64,000 nucleotides of DNA from JBAVVD01 sp049697115 (GTDB lineage: Bacteria; Acidobacteriota; Aminicenantia; Aminicenantales; UBA4085): assembly GCA_049697115.1 (NCBI GenBank), contig JBAVVD010000040.1:62001-126000 (forward strand). Direction: 5' to 3'. Positions 43,450 through 51,261 of the stretch are shown here, one piece after another (within the stretch, counting starts at the first letter, position 1; every line of letters starts with the position of its first letter). Both the position numbers and the translations under genes were made by a program. The notes under the pieces are model-generated. The model was not told the origin of the DNA, did no database searches, and saw nothing but the letters and a program-made list of their open reading frames with translations.

Positions 43450-44286
43450 ATGAAAATCAAAGAGATAGATACGGCCATTAATGCGGCCATCAAAGAAGAT
43501 CTGCCGAAAGGGGATATCACTTCGGAAAGCATTATTCCCCGCGCTTCGACTTCCGAAGCCATTCTTCTGGCCAAGGAAGACGGTGTTTTAGCCGGAATCC
43601 ATGTGGCCCAAAGAGTCTTCAAGAAAATTGATTCTTCCGTAAAGTTCAAAAAGATTTTCAAGGATGGCCAGGCTTTCAAAAAAGGTGATGTCCTGGCCGA
43701 AATCAAGGGAAACTCGATTTCGCTCTTAAAAGGGGAGAGGACGGCTCTGAATTTTTTGCAGAGATTGTCTGGGATCGCCACGATGACCAGGCGATTTGTG
43801 GAGGTTGTCGCCGGAACTCCAGCTCAAATTCTGGATACCCGCAAGACAACGCCCGGCCTCCGGGCACTGGAGAAAGATGCCGTCCGGACAGGAGGCGGAG
43901 TGAACCACCGCTTGAACCTCTCAACGATGGTGCTGATCAAGGATAACCATTTGATGTTTATCGGCAGCATTCCAGAAGCCATCCGACGGGCCAGGGAAAA
44001 GGTCAAGCGGGGGATAAAAATTGAGGTTGAAGTGACCGGTTTTAAAGAGGCCAGAGAGGCCGTGGAAAGCGGAGCGGATATTATCATGCTCGACAATATG
44101 CCGCTCTTGAAAATGAAAGAAATTGTCAATTGGGTCAATGGAAGAGCGCGGATAGAAGCTTCAGGAAATATCAGCCTGGAGAATGTGCGAGCGATTGCCG
44201 GCCTCGGCGTCGATTTTATTTCCGTGGGGAAACTCACGCATTCCTTTGTTTCTATAGATCTGAGCCTTGAGTTTTTGAAGGATTGA
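43450..44286 (+). CDS. nadC: Nicotinate-nucleotide pyrophosphorylase (carboxylating)
   Basis: 278 residues, the family length. Signature blocks are EDLPKGDITSE near the N-terminus, GERTALNFLQRLSGIAT, LDTRKTTPGLRALEKDAVRTGGG with the quinolinate/PRPP-binding arginines and lysines, and EVEVTGFKEA. The C-terminus has DIIMLDNMP and IEASGNISLENV. It converts quinolinate and PRPP to nicotinate mononucleotide, the last step of de novo NAD entry. It is followed by nadB with almost no gap. There is no Shine-Dalgarno sequence because the promoter abuts the start codon. Confidence 0.95.
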   Translation: MKIKEIDTAINAAIKEDLPKGDITSESIIPRASTSEAILLAKEDGVLAGIHVAQRVFKKIDSSVKFKKIFKDGQAFKKGDVLAEIKGNSISLLKGERTALNFLQRLSGIATMTRRFVEVVAGTPAQILDTRKTTPGLRALEKDAVRTGGGVNHRLNLSTMVLIKDNHLMFIGSIPEAIRRAREKVKRGIKIEVEVTGFKEAREAVESGADIIMLDNMPLLKMKEIVNWVNGRARIEASGNISLENVRAIAGLGVDFISVGKLTHSFVSIDLSLEFLKD

Positions 44287-44288
44287 AC

Positions 44289-45863
44289 ATGAAGGAAGAA
44301 AAAACCATTCACACGGATGTGCTGGTCATTGGATGTGGAATTGCCGGCGCCAGCGCCGCCCTCGAAGCCGCCAAGAGCGGGTTGAAAGTTGTGGTTATCA
44401 CCAAGAGCGCAACACTTGAAGAATCGAACACTTTCTATGCCCAGGGTGGAATTGTTTCTGTCGGCGCAGATGATCATCCCGAGCTTCTTAAAGAGGACAT
44501 CATCAAGACCGGCGACGGCATCAATGATCCGGAAGCGGTGGACATTCTTGTGAGGGAGAGCAAAGAGCTAGTCGATAAAATTCTGATCAAGGAATTGGAT
44601 ATACCCTTTACGCGGAGTTCTCCGGATTCCCTGGATTACGCCCAGGAAGCCGGTCATTCGCGTCGGAGAATTCTCCACATCAAAGACGCCACAGGAAGGA
44701 CTATCGCCGAAAAATTTATCGAGGCTCTGAAGAAATATTCCAATGTCACCATTATATCCGACCATACAGCGGTGGACATCCTCACCGTTCCCCATCATTC
44801 CAAAAATCCCATGGCCTATTACCGGGAGCCTCAGTGCATCGGCACCTATGTTCTGGACAACAAAACCAGCAAAGTCAAAAGGTTTTTTGCCGCCTATACC
44901 ATCCTCGCGACGGGAGGCTGTGGGGCTGTCTATCTTTATACCTCCAATCCCCGAGACGCCATTGGTGCGGGATACGCGATGGCTCTCAAGGCCGGGGCGA
45001 GGATTGTCAACATGGAATACATCCAGTTTCATCCCACGCTGCTCTACCACCGCGATGCCGAGAATTTTTTAATCTCTGAGACCGTCAGGGGAGAAGGGGC
45101 GCGGCTGAAGACCAAAGAGGGCCGGACTTTCATGGAGAAATACAGTGAAAAAAAGGATCTGGCCCCCCGTGATGAAGTGACCCGGGCCATCTACGAGGAA
45201 ATGGTCAACGGCAACTCGAATTACGTCTTGCTGGACCTGGCTTCCTATGCCAGATTTGACATTGCGAAGAGGTTTCCCAATATCTTCAGGACATGTCTGG
45301 AGAACGGGATGGACATTTCCAAAGAACCAATCCCTGTTGTCCCTGCCGCCCATTACTGCTGTGGAGGAGTCCTGGTGGATAGTTGGGGAAAGACTTCGCT
45401 CCGCGGCCTCTTTGCTGTGGGTGAAGTGTCTTGCACGGGCATCCATGGGGCCAACCGCCTGGCGTCCACTTCGCTCCTGGAAGGCTTGGTCTGGGGGACT
45501 CGAGCCGCACGGCATATCGTCACTCACTTCAATCCTGAAACTCCTTATAAAGCCTCCGATATTCACCCCTGGTATTATCCGGACAGGGAAGAGGAGATCG
45601 ATCCGGCCCTTGTCAATCAGGATTGGCTTTTCATCCGCTCGACCCTCTGGAATTATGCAGGGATCATCCGCACGCGTAAGAGACTGGAGAGGGCGAAGGC
45701 CGATCTGGAATACCTCCGCCACAGAATTGAGAAATTTTATAGAGAGGCGGCGATGGATCCTAAAGTCGTGGGATTGAAGCACGGGATTCAGGTGGCTTTG
45801 ATGATCACCCATGCCGCCTTGGCCAATCCGGTCAGCCTCGGTGCCCACTTCCGCAAAGACTGA
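44289..45863 (+). CDS. nadB: L-aspartate oxidase
   Basis: 524 residues from ATG 44289 (AAGGA 8 nt upstream); a TTG at 44283 is also in frame. An N-terminal FAD-binding GCGIAGASAALEAAKSG is followed by FYAQGGIVSVG and SETVRGEGARLKTKEG. GANRLASTSLLEGLVWG is the FAD-contacting block characteristic of NadB and its succinate dehydrogenase relatives. HYCCGGVLVDSWGKTSLRGLFAVGE is also present. The helical C-terminal domain ends the protein. It oxidises aspartate to iminoaspartate for quinolinate synthesis. The partner quinolinate synthase (nadA) is not in the window. Confidence 0.94.
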   Translation: MKEEKTIHTDVLVIGCGIAGASAALEAAKSGLKVVVITKSATLEESNTFYAQGGIVSVGADDHPELLKEDIIKTGDGINDPEAVDILVRESKELVDKILIKELDIPFTRSSPDSLDYAQEAGHSRRRILHIKDATGRTIAEKFIEALKKYSNVTIISDHTAVDILTVPHHSKNPMAYYREPQCIGTYVLDNKTSKVKRFFAAYTILATGGCGAVYLYTSNPRDAIGAGYAMALKAGARIVNMEYIQFHPTLLYHRDAENFLISETVRGEGARLKTKEGRTFMEKYSEKKDLAPRDEVTRAIYEEMVNGNSNYVLLDLASYARFDIAKRFPNIFRTCLENGMDISKEPIPVVPAAHYCCGGVLVDSWGKTSLRGLFAVGEVSCTGIHGANRLASTSLLEGLVWGTRAARHIVTHFNPETPYKASDIHPWYYPDREEEIDPALVNQDWLFIRSTLWNYAGIIRTRKRLERAKADLEYLRHRIEKFYREAAMDPKVVGLKHGIQVALMITHAALANPVSLGAHFRKD

Positions 45864-46029
45864 GTTTCGATCGTCGTTCATACGGACTTCTCATCACATC
45901 ATCCCGAGCCCAGAGGAAAGGCGGGGTGGAAAGAGGACGAGCGGGGTGGCGCCGTGACAGGGCCTCTGTTTATATCCAGATGAAAAAATAGGGGGAACAG
46001 CGGTCACAATTGATTATTGACATTTTGGG

Positions 46030-46059
46030 TTGGAGGATTAAAATAACTTGTTCTATAAT
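46030..46059 (+). promoter_or_regulatory. Candidate promoter of the ileS-lspA-lgt-rluD operon
   Basis: TTGGAG (46030-46035), 18 nt, TATAAT (46054-46059). A perfect TTGACA at 46017-46022 is too far from this -10. The start would be near 46066. Confidence 0.45.
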
Positions 46060-46091
46060 AACAAAATAAATTCAAGTCTGCGGAGAACCCG

Positions 46092-48869
46092 ATGTCAGAT
46101 GCAAAGGACGTGAAGAACACACTCAATTTGCCTCAAACAGCTTTTTCGATGAAGGCGAAGCTCGCCCAGAAAGAGCCTGAGCTCATTCAGAAATGGGAGC
46201 AGATAGACCTTTATAACAAAATTCTGGCCCAAAGAAAGGACTCTTCGACTTTCGTTCTTCATGACGGCCCTCCTTATGCCAATGGACACATTCATCTGGG
46301 GACGGCGCTCAATAAAATTTTAAAAGATTTTATTATCAAGTCAAAGACGATGCAGGGCTATCTGACTCCTTACCTTCCGGGGTGGGACTGCCACGGCCTT
46401 CCGATCGAAATCCGCGTGGACCAACTCCTGGGCGAGAAAAAGAAAGAGATGTCCATCATTCAGATCCGCGAAGAATGTCAAAAATATGCTTTAAAATTCA
46501 TAGATATCCAGAGGAATGAGTTTCAAAGATTGGGTGTTTTCGGAGAATGGAAGAAGCCGTATTTAACAATGAATCCTGAATATGAAGGAGATGTCCTGCG
46601 TTTTCTGGCCGCTTTTTTTGCTTCCGGAAACATTTTTAAGGGAAAAAGGCCCGTCCACTGGTGCCTCTTCTGTAAGACAGCGCTGGCCGAGGCTGAGATT
46701 ATATATAAGGATCGCACATCCCACTCCATTTATGTGAAATTCCCGATGATTTTCGATCTCTCGCGGAAGTTTCCGGCATTAAAGGATAGAAAGGTCTCGA
46801 TCATTATTTGGACGACCACTCCCTGGACCTTGCCCGCCAACCTGGCGATCGCCTTTCACCCCGATTATGAATATGCGGCCTTTGAAGCCGGGGAAGAGGC
46901 CTATATCGTTGCCCAGCGGCTGGTTCCTGTCGTCTCTGATGAACTGGGCCTGAAGGATCCGAAAATCCTGGCCACTTTCCCTGGAAGAGAGCTGGAGGGC
47001 TTGAAAGCCCGGCATCCATTTATCGAACGGGAATCTGTTCTTGTGATGGCCGACTATGTGACTTTGGAGGACGGAACAGGCTGCGTTCATACCGCGCCGG
47101 GCCATGGTCTTGAAGACTATCTCACCGGGCTGGCCAATAATCTTGAAATCTACACTCCTGTCGATGACGAAGGCAAATTCATCCCCCAGGTAAAGAAGTA
47201 CGGGGGGATGAACGTCTTTGAAGCCAACACGGTTATCAATGAAGACATGAAAAAAGACGGGACACTGCTCAAGGAGGGCCGGATCTCCCATTCCTATCCC
47301 TATTGCTGGCGCTGCAAAAATCCCGTCATCTTCCGCGCCACCGCCCAGTGGTTTATTTCCATGGACAAGAGCGATTTGAGAAATAGAGCGCTCGAGGAGA
47401 TTAAAAGGATCCGCTGGATTCCTCCCTGGGGAGAGGAGAGAATCGCCAATATGATGGCTGCCCGTCCGGACTGGTGCATCTCCAGACAGCGGTCCTGGGG
47501 TGTTCCCATTCCGGCGTTTTATTGCCGTGACTGCGGGTCCATCTTGGCCGATGAAAAGATAACCCTCCGGGTGGCGGATATCTTTTCCAGAGAGGGCGCC
47601 AACGCCTGGTATGTCAAAAGAGCCGAAGAACTGATGCCGCCCGAGACCAAATGCCCGCAGTGCGGGTCCGGGCGTTTCGACAAGGAAAACAACATCCTTG
47701 ATGTCTGGTTTGAGTCCGGGGCAAGCCACAATGTGCTGGGAAAGCGGAACGACCTCCCCTGGCCGTCGGATGTCTATATTGAAGGCCATGACCAGTATCG
47801 GGGCTGGTTTAACAGTTCGCTGCTGATCGGCATTGCCGCCAAGCACCAGTCCCCCTATCGGACCTGCATCACCCACGGATTTGTCCTCGATGCGCAAGGA
47901 AGGGCGATGTCCAAGTCGCTCGGGAATTTCATTGAGCCCGAAGAGATTATCTCCCGGAATGGCGCCGAAATCCTGAGGCTATGGGTGGGCATGCTCAATT
48001 ACAAAGAGGACGCTCGTTTCGGAGATGAAATCCTTCAGAGGCTGGTCGAAGCCTACCGGAAGATCAGAAATACATGGAGATTCATGCTGGGCAACCTGTA
48101 TGATTTTTCTCCGGATCAGGAATCCGTGGATGCGGAAAAATTGGAACCTTTTGATCGGTGGATCCTTGAAAAATGCTCCCGGGTGGGACAGCGAGTTCTC
48201 CGGGCTTACGAGGAATATGAATATCATGTGGTTTTTCATTCTCTCTACAATTTTTTTACGGTGGATTTAAGCGCGTTTTATCTGGATGTTCTGAAAGACA
48301 GGCTCTATTGTTCTGGCAAAGAGTCCCGGATTCGTAAATCGGCCCAGACAGCCCTTTTTCACGTCCTGAAAAATACGCTGCTGTTAATGGCTCCGGTTCT
48401 GCCCTTCACAGCCGACGAAGCATGGGAGTTCGTGCCCGAACATAAGGGGAAACAAGAGTCTATCCATCTGGAATTATTTCCGTCTTTTCAGGAAAAGTGG
48501 CTTGGGCCCGAAGAAATTCAAGAGTGGGAAAACTTAATCCTCATCCGGGAGAAAGTTTTAAAAGAATTGGAATTGGCCAGAGAAAAAAGATTTCTGAGCA
48601 ACTCTTTGGAAGCCAGGGTCATCCTCAAGGTTCCCTCTTCCCAGTCCGGACTTATCCGCAAGCACGAAAGAGATCTACCCGCGCTTTTTATTGTCTCCGC
48701 GGTATCGACGGAGACCGGGTCCGGTCCGGACATCGAAGTTCAGATTGAAAAAGCGCCGGGAAAGAAATGCCAGAGATGCTGGAATTTTTCCCCATCCGTG
48801 GGCACAAGTCCGGAGTATCCGGATTTCTGCCGGCGTTGTGAGGATGTGCTGAAAGAGATGTCCTCATGA
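46092..48869 (+). CDS. ileS: Isoleucyl-tRNA synthetase
   Basis: 925 residues. Class I motifs are HIGH in GPPYANGHIHLGTALNK (about 57-73) and KMSKS as AMSKS in GRAMSKSLGN (about 605). The CP1 editing domain has TTTPWTLPANLAIAFHP and GTGCVHTAPGHG. The C-terminal zinc finger is CQRCWNF...CRRC (about 897-917), as in the bacterial IleS with E. coli-like architecture. It charges tRNA-Ile. It overlaps lspA by 4 nt, the classic ileS-lspA pair. Confidence 0.97.
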   Translation: MSDAKDVKNTLNLPQTAFSMKAKLAQKEPELIQKWEQIDLYNKILAQRKDSSTFVLHDGPPYANGHIHLGTALNKILKDFIIKSKTMQGYLTPYLPGWDCHGLPIEIRVDQLLGEKKKEMSIIQIREECQKYALKFIDIQRNEFQRLGVFGEWKKPYLTMNPEYEGDVLRFLAAFFASGNIFKGKRPVHWCLFCKTALAEAEIIYKDRTSHSIYVKFPMIFDLSRKFPALKDRKVSIIIWTTTPWTLPANLAIAFHPDYEYAAFEAGEEAYIVAQRLVPVVSDELGLKDPKILATFPGRELEGLKARHPFIERESVLVMADYVTLEDGTGCVHTAPGHGLEDYLTGLANNLEIYTPVDDEGKFIPQVKKYGGMNVFEANTVINEDMKKDGTLLKEGRISHSYPYCWRCKNPVIFRATAQWFISMDKSDLRNRALEEIKRIRWIPPWGEERIANMMAARPDWCISRQRSWGVPIPAFYCRDCGSILADEKITLRVADIFSREGANAWYVKRAEELMPPETKCPQCGSGRFDKENNILDVWFESGASHNVLGKRNDLPWPSDVYIEGHDQYRGWFNSSLLIGIAAKHQSPYRTCITHGFVLDAQGRAMSKSLGNFIEPEEIISRNGAEILRLWVGMLNYKEDARFGDEILQRLVEAYRKIRNTWRFMLGNLYDFSPDQESVDAEKLEPFDRWILEKCSRVGQRVLRAYEEYEYHVVFHSLYNFFTVDLSAFYLDVLKDRLYCSGKESRIRKSAQTALFHVLKNTLLLMAPVLPFTADEAWEFVPEHKGKQESIHLELFPSFQEKWLGPEEIQEWENLILIREKVLKELELAREKRFLSNSLEARVILKVPSSQSGLIRKHERDLPALFIVSAVSTETGSGPDIEVQIEKAPGKKCQRCWNFSPSVGTSPEYPDFCRRCEDVLKEMSS

Positions 48870-49363
48870 AGCGAGGAGGATTCTATTGGCTGCTGGTCTT
48901 TATTATTATCGGAGTTGACCAGACCTCAAAGTTCATCATTGTCCGAATGTTGAGCCTTTACAGCAGCCGGACAATTATTCCTGGATTTTTTAATCTATCC
49001 CTCATCCACAACCGGGGGGCCATTTTTGGCTTTTTTTCTCAGACGAACAATCGTGGGATTTCCATCATTCTGTCCGCGGCGTCTCTTCTGGCCTTGGGAA
49101 TAGTTGTCTATTTCTTTCTCAAGACGCCGCTCTCGGAAAAGTGGATGAAAATTTCTCTTTCGTTGATCCTTGGCGGAGCACTGGGAAACCAGATGGATAG
49201 AATTTTCAGAGGCTATGTTGTCGATTTCATGGAATTCTCCATCCGGCGCTATCATTGGCCGACATTTAATGTGGCCGATTCCTGCATCACCATCGGAGCC
49301 CTGATGCTCATTATTATTATATTTTTTAGGAGACCTTCATGTTCCCCATCCTCATCAAACTAG
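48866..49363 (+). CDS. lspA: Lipoprotein signal peptidase (signal peptidase II)
   Basis: 165 residues with four membrane spans. The aspartic protease residues are Asp120 in YVVDFMEF and Asp138 in FNVADSCITIG; GNQMDRI and LIHNRGAIFG are further conserved blocks. It cleaves signal peptides of diacylglyceryl-modified prolipoproteins in the inner membrane. It overlaps ileS by 4 nt and lgt by 25 nt, so the two consecutive steps of lipoprotein maturation are translationally coupled. Confidence 0.95.
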   Translation: MKRGGFYWLLVFIIIGVDQTSKFIIVRMLSLYSSRTIIPGFFNLSLIHNRGAIFGFFSQTNNRGISIILSAASLLALGIVVYFFLKTPLSEKWMKISLSLILGGALGNQMDRIFRGYVVDFMEFSIRRYHWPTFNVADSCITIGALMLIIIIFFRRPSCSPSSSN

Positions 49364-50136
49364 GGCCGCTGACCATTCACACATACGGATTTATGATGGC
49401 GGTCGGAGTGGCCTTTGGCCTCTGGTTTCTTTTTGTTCAGGCCAAAAAGCAAAACCTCCCTGTTCCCAGGATTATTGACGCCGCCTTCTACATTCTGCTT
49501 ATTTCTCTAGCCGGCGCAAAACTCGTTTTGTTCATCAGTAATTTTTCTTATTATATGAAGTATCCGAAAGAGCTTTTCTGGATGGCGCGGACCGGCGGAG
49601 TTTTTCAGGGAGGGCTTGCCTTCGGCGTTATTTTTGCCCTCTGGTATTTCCGCAAACACCGTATTCCGACCTGGAAAGTGGCTGACCTCATTGCTCCCGC
49701 CCTGGCCCTCGGCCATGGTTTTGGACGGATCGGCTGTTTTTCAGCCGGCTGCTGTTACGGACGGGAATGTGCAGTTCCCTGGGGAGTGACTTTTCATAAT
49801 GAATATGCTAACAATCTGACTGGAATTCCGCAGGCCACCGCTCTTCATCCGGTCCAGCTTTATGAAGCCGGCCTTAACTTTTTAAATTTTCTGATCCTTT
49901 TTCTTGTTTTGAGAAAGAAGACATTTGACGGGAAGGTTTTTTCCCTTTATATCATCAATTATTCCCTCATCCGTTTTTTCACCGAATTCTACCGCGGGGA
50001 CCATCCGGATAAGGCGTATCTCATTCAAGGAAGTTCTCCGTTCTTCAGCCTTTCTGTTCCGCAGTTTTTCTGCATTTTGGGACTTTTTATCGGAATTTTT
50101 CTCTGGATGGTCTTAAAAAAACAGCACAGTGGTTAA
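49339..50136 (+). CDS. lgt: Prolipoprotein diacylglyceryl transferase
   Basis: 265 residues with about seven spans. The signature region reads LGHGFGRIGCFSAGCCYG with the essential arginine, in place of the E. coli GRLGNFINGE; this cysteine-rich form is common in several non-enteric phyla. HPVQLYEAGLN and RFFTEFYRGDHP are the other conserved blocks. It transfers diacylglycerol from phosphatidylglycerol to the lipobox cysteine, before LspA acts. It overlaps lspA and rluD. Confidence 0.92.
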   Translation: MFPILIKLGPLTIHTYGFMMAVGVAFGLWFLFVQAKKQNLPVPRIIDAAFYILLISLAGAKLVLFISNFSYYMKYPKELFWMARTGGVFQGGLAFGVIFALWYFRKHRIPTWKVADLIAPALALGHGFGRIGCFSAGCCYGRECAVPWGVTFHNEYANNLTGIPQATALHPVQLYEAGLNFLNFLILFLVLRKKTFDGKVFSLYIINYSLIRFFTEFYRGDHPDKAYLIQGSSPFFSLSVPQFFCILGLFIGIFLWMVLKKQHSG

Positions 50137-51046
50137 GCGAGAATTTTTTGTAGATGCTCCAGAAAAGGGCCAGAGACTGGATGTCTATTTAACTCAAAAG
50201 ATTGATGAGCTGACCCGATCTCAGGTCAAGAAGCTTATTGGCCAGGATAAGGTCATCGTCAACGGCGAGCCCAGTAAATCCAGCCGCATTCTCAGGGAAG
50301 GGGATCGCATTGAGTTCGAATTTCAAATGACCGAAAGGGCCGGGATCAATCCCGAGAATATTCCGCTGAAAATTCTCTATCAGGACCCCCATTTTCTGGT
50401 GATCGATAAGCCCGCGGGCATGATTGTCCATCCTGGAGCCGGAGCCAGGGAAGGAACATTGGTCAATGCCTTACTCTTTCATTTTCCCGAAATACGAGGG
50501 CTCGGAGCAGAGGAGAGGCCGGGCATTGTCCATCGTCTGGACAAGGAAACGTCCGGCGTCATGGTTGTCGCCAGAACCCTGAAAGCCTACATCTCCCTGA
50601 GACAACAGTTTAAGAAGAGAGAGGTCAGGAAAATCTATCTGGGCCTTATTGTGGGCCGGATGCCCCTGAAGGAGGGGAGGATTTCCTGGCCGATCGGGCG
50701 GCATGTCAAGCATGGACAGAAAATTTCGGTCAAGACGCGGAAGCCAAAAGAGGCGGAAACGTACTATTCCGTTCGTAAGGAATTTGACGGATTCAGCCTT
50801 CTGGAGATCACTCCGGTGACCGGAAGGACCCATCAAATCCGCGTCCATTTTTCAACCGCCGGGCATCCCCTGGCCGGAGACAGGCTCTACGGGCGCCGTC
50901 CACCGGACCTATCCCCGGTGAAGTTTCCGCGGCTTTTCCTGCATGCCCACTGTATTTCTTTTCGGCATCCCTTGACAGATAACTGGCTTGAATTCTGCTC
51001 CCCACTCCCGCGGGAACTGGAAGAAATATTGGATTCTCTTCAGTAA
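50129..51046 (+). CDS. rluD: 23S rRNA pseudouridine synthase, RluD-like
   Basis: 305 residues starting with GTG 50129 and overlapping lgt by 8 nt. An S4 RNA-binding domain (about 14-75, QRLDVYLTQKIDELTRSQVKK) precedes the RluA-family catalytic domain. Asp138 in VHRLDKETSG is the catalytic aspartate, and GRTHQIRVHFSTAGHPLAGDRLYG is the family's RNA-binding block. RluD modifies positions in helix 69 of 23S rRNA; RluC specificity cannot be excluded without comparison. The stop is 3 nt before a MITE-like element. Confidence 0.9.
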   Translation: MVKREFFVDAPEKGQRLDVYLTQKIDELTRSQVKKLIGQDKVIVNGEPSKSSRILREGDRIEFEFQMTERAGINPENIPLKILYQDPHFLVIDKPAGMIVHPGAGAREGTLVNALLFHFPEIRGLGAEERPGIVHRLDKETSGVMVVARTLKAYISLRQQFKKREVRKIYLGLIVGRMPLKEGRISWPIGRHVKHGQKISVKTRKPKEAETYYSVRKEFDGFSLLEITPVTGRTHQIRVHFSTAGHPLAGDRLYGRRPPDLSPVKFPRLFLHAHCISFRHPLTDNWLEFCSPLPRELEEILDSLQ

Positions 51047-51048
51047 AC

Positions 51049-51243
51049 TAATACGAACGCAAAAAATGACGTGACAGAATATATGCGGCGCTGAGGCCGC
51101 CCGCAGCCCCCGAACCCCGGGGAACCAGTCCCGTCGGGTTCCCCCCATCGGAAAAGCCGACGGGGCCCCCCTCCGCTACGGGAGCTTAAGGGCGGCCCCA
51201 GCGCCGATCAAACATTGTAACTTTATTTATTGCGTTCGTATTA
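51049..51243. mobile_element. MITE-like palindromic element, copy 2
   Basis: About 195 bp. Ends are TAATACGAACGCAA and, reverse-complemented, TAATACGAACGCAATAAATA, so the outer 14-16 bp are almost perfect inverted repeats. The interior shares long identical stretches with copy 1 at 3550-3743, such as AAAAGCCGACGGGGCCCCCC and GATCAAACATTGTAACTTTA. TA dinucleotides bound the element. Its right end contains TTGTAA-18-TATTAA and abuts the ribosome binding site of the S46 peptidase gene. Confidence 0.8.
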
Positions 51244-51261
51244 ATTGTAAAGGAGGAACGA

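Noticed and set aside
46017..46022. Perfect TTGACA upstream of ileS
   Set aside because: It lies 31 nt from the TATAAT box, and at the normal distance only AAAATA is found.
46779..47897. 372-codon frame antisense to ileS
   Set aside because: Shadow of a conserved synthetase gene.
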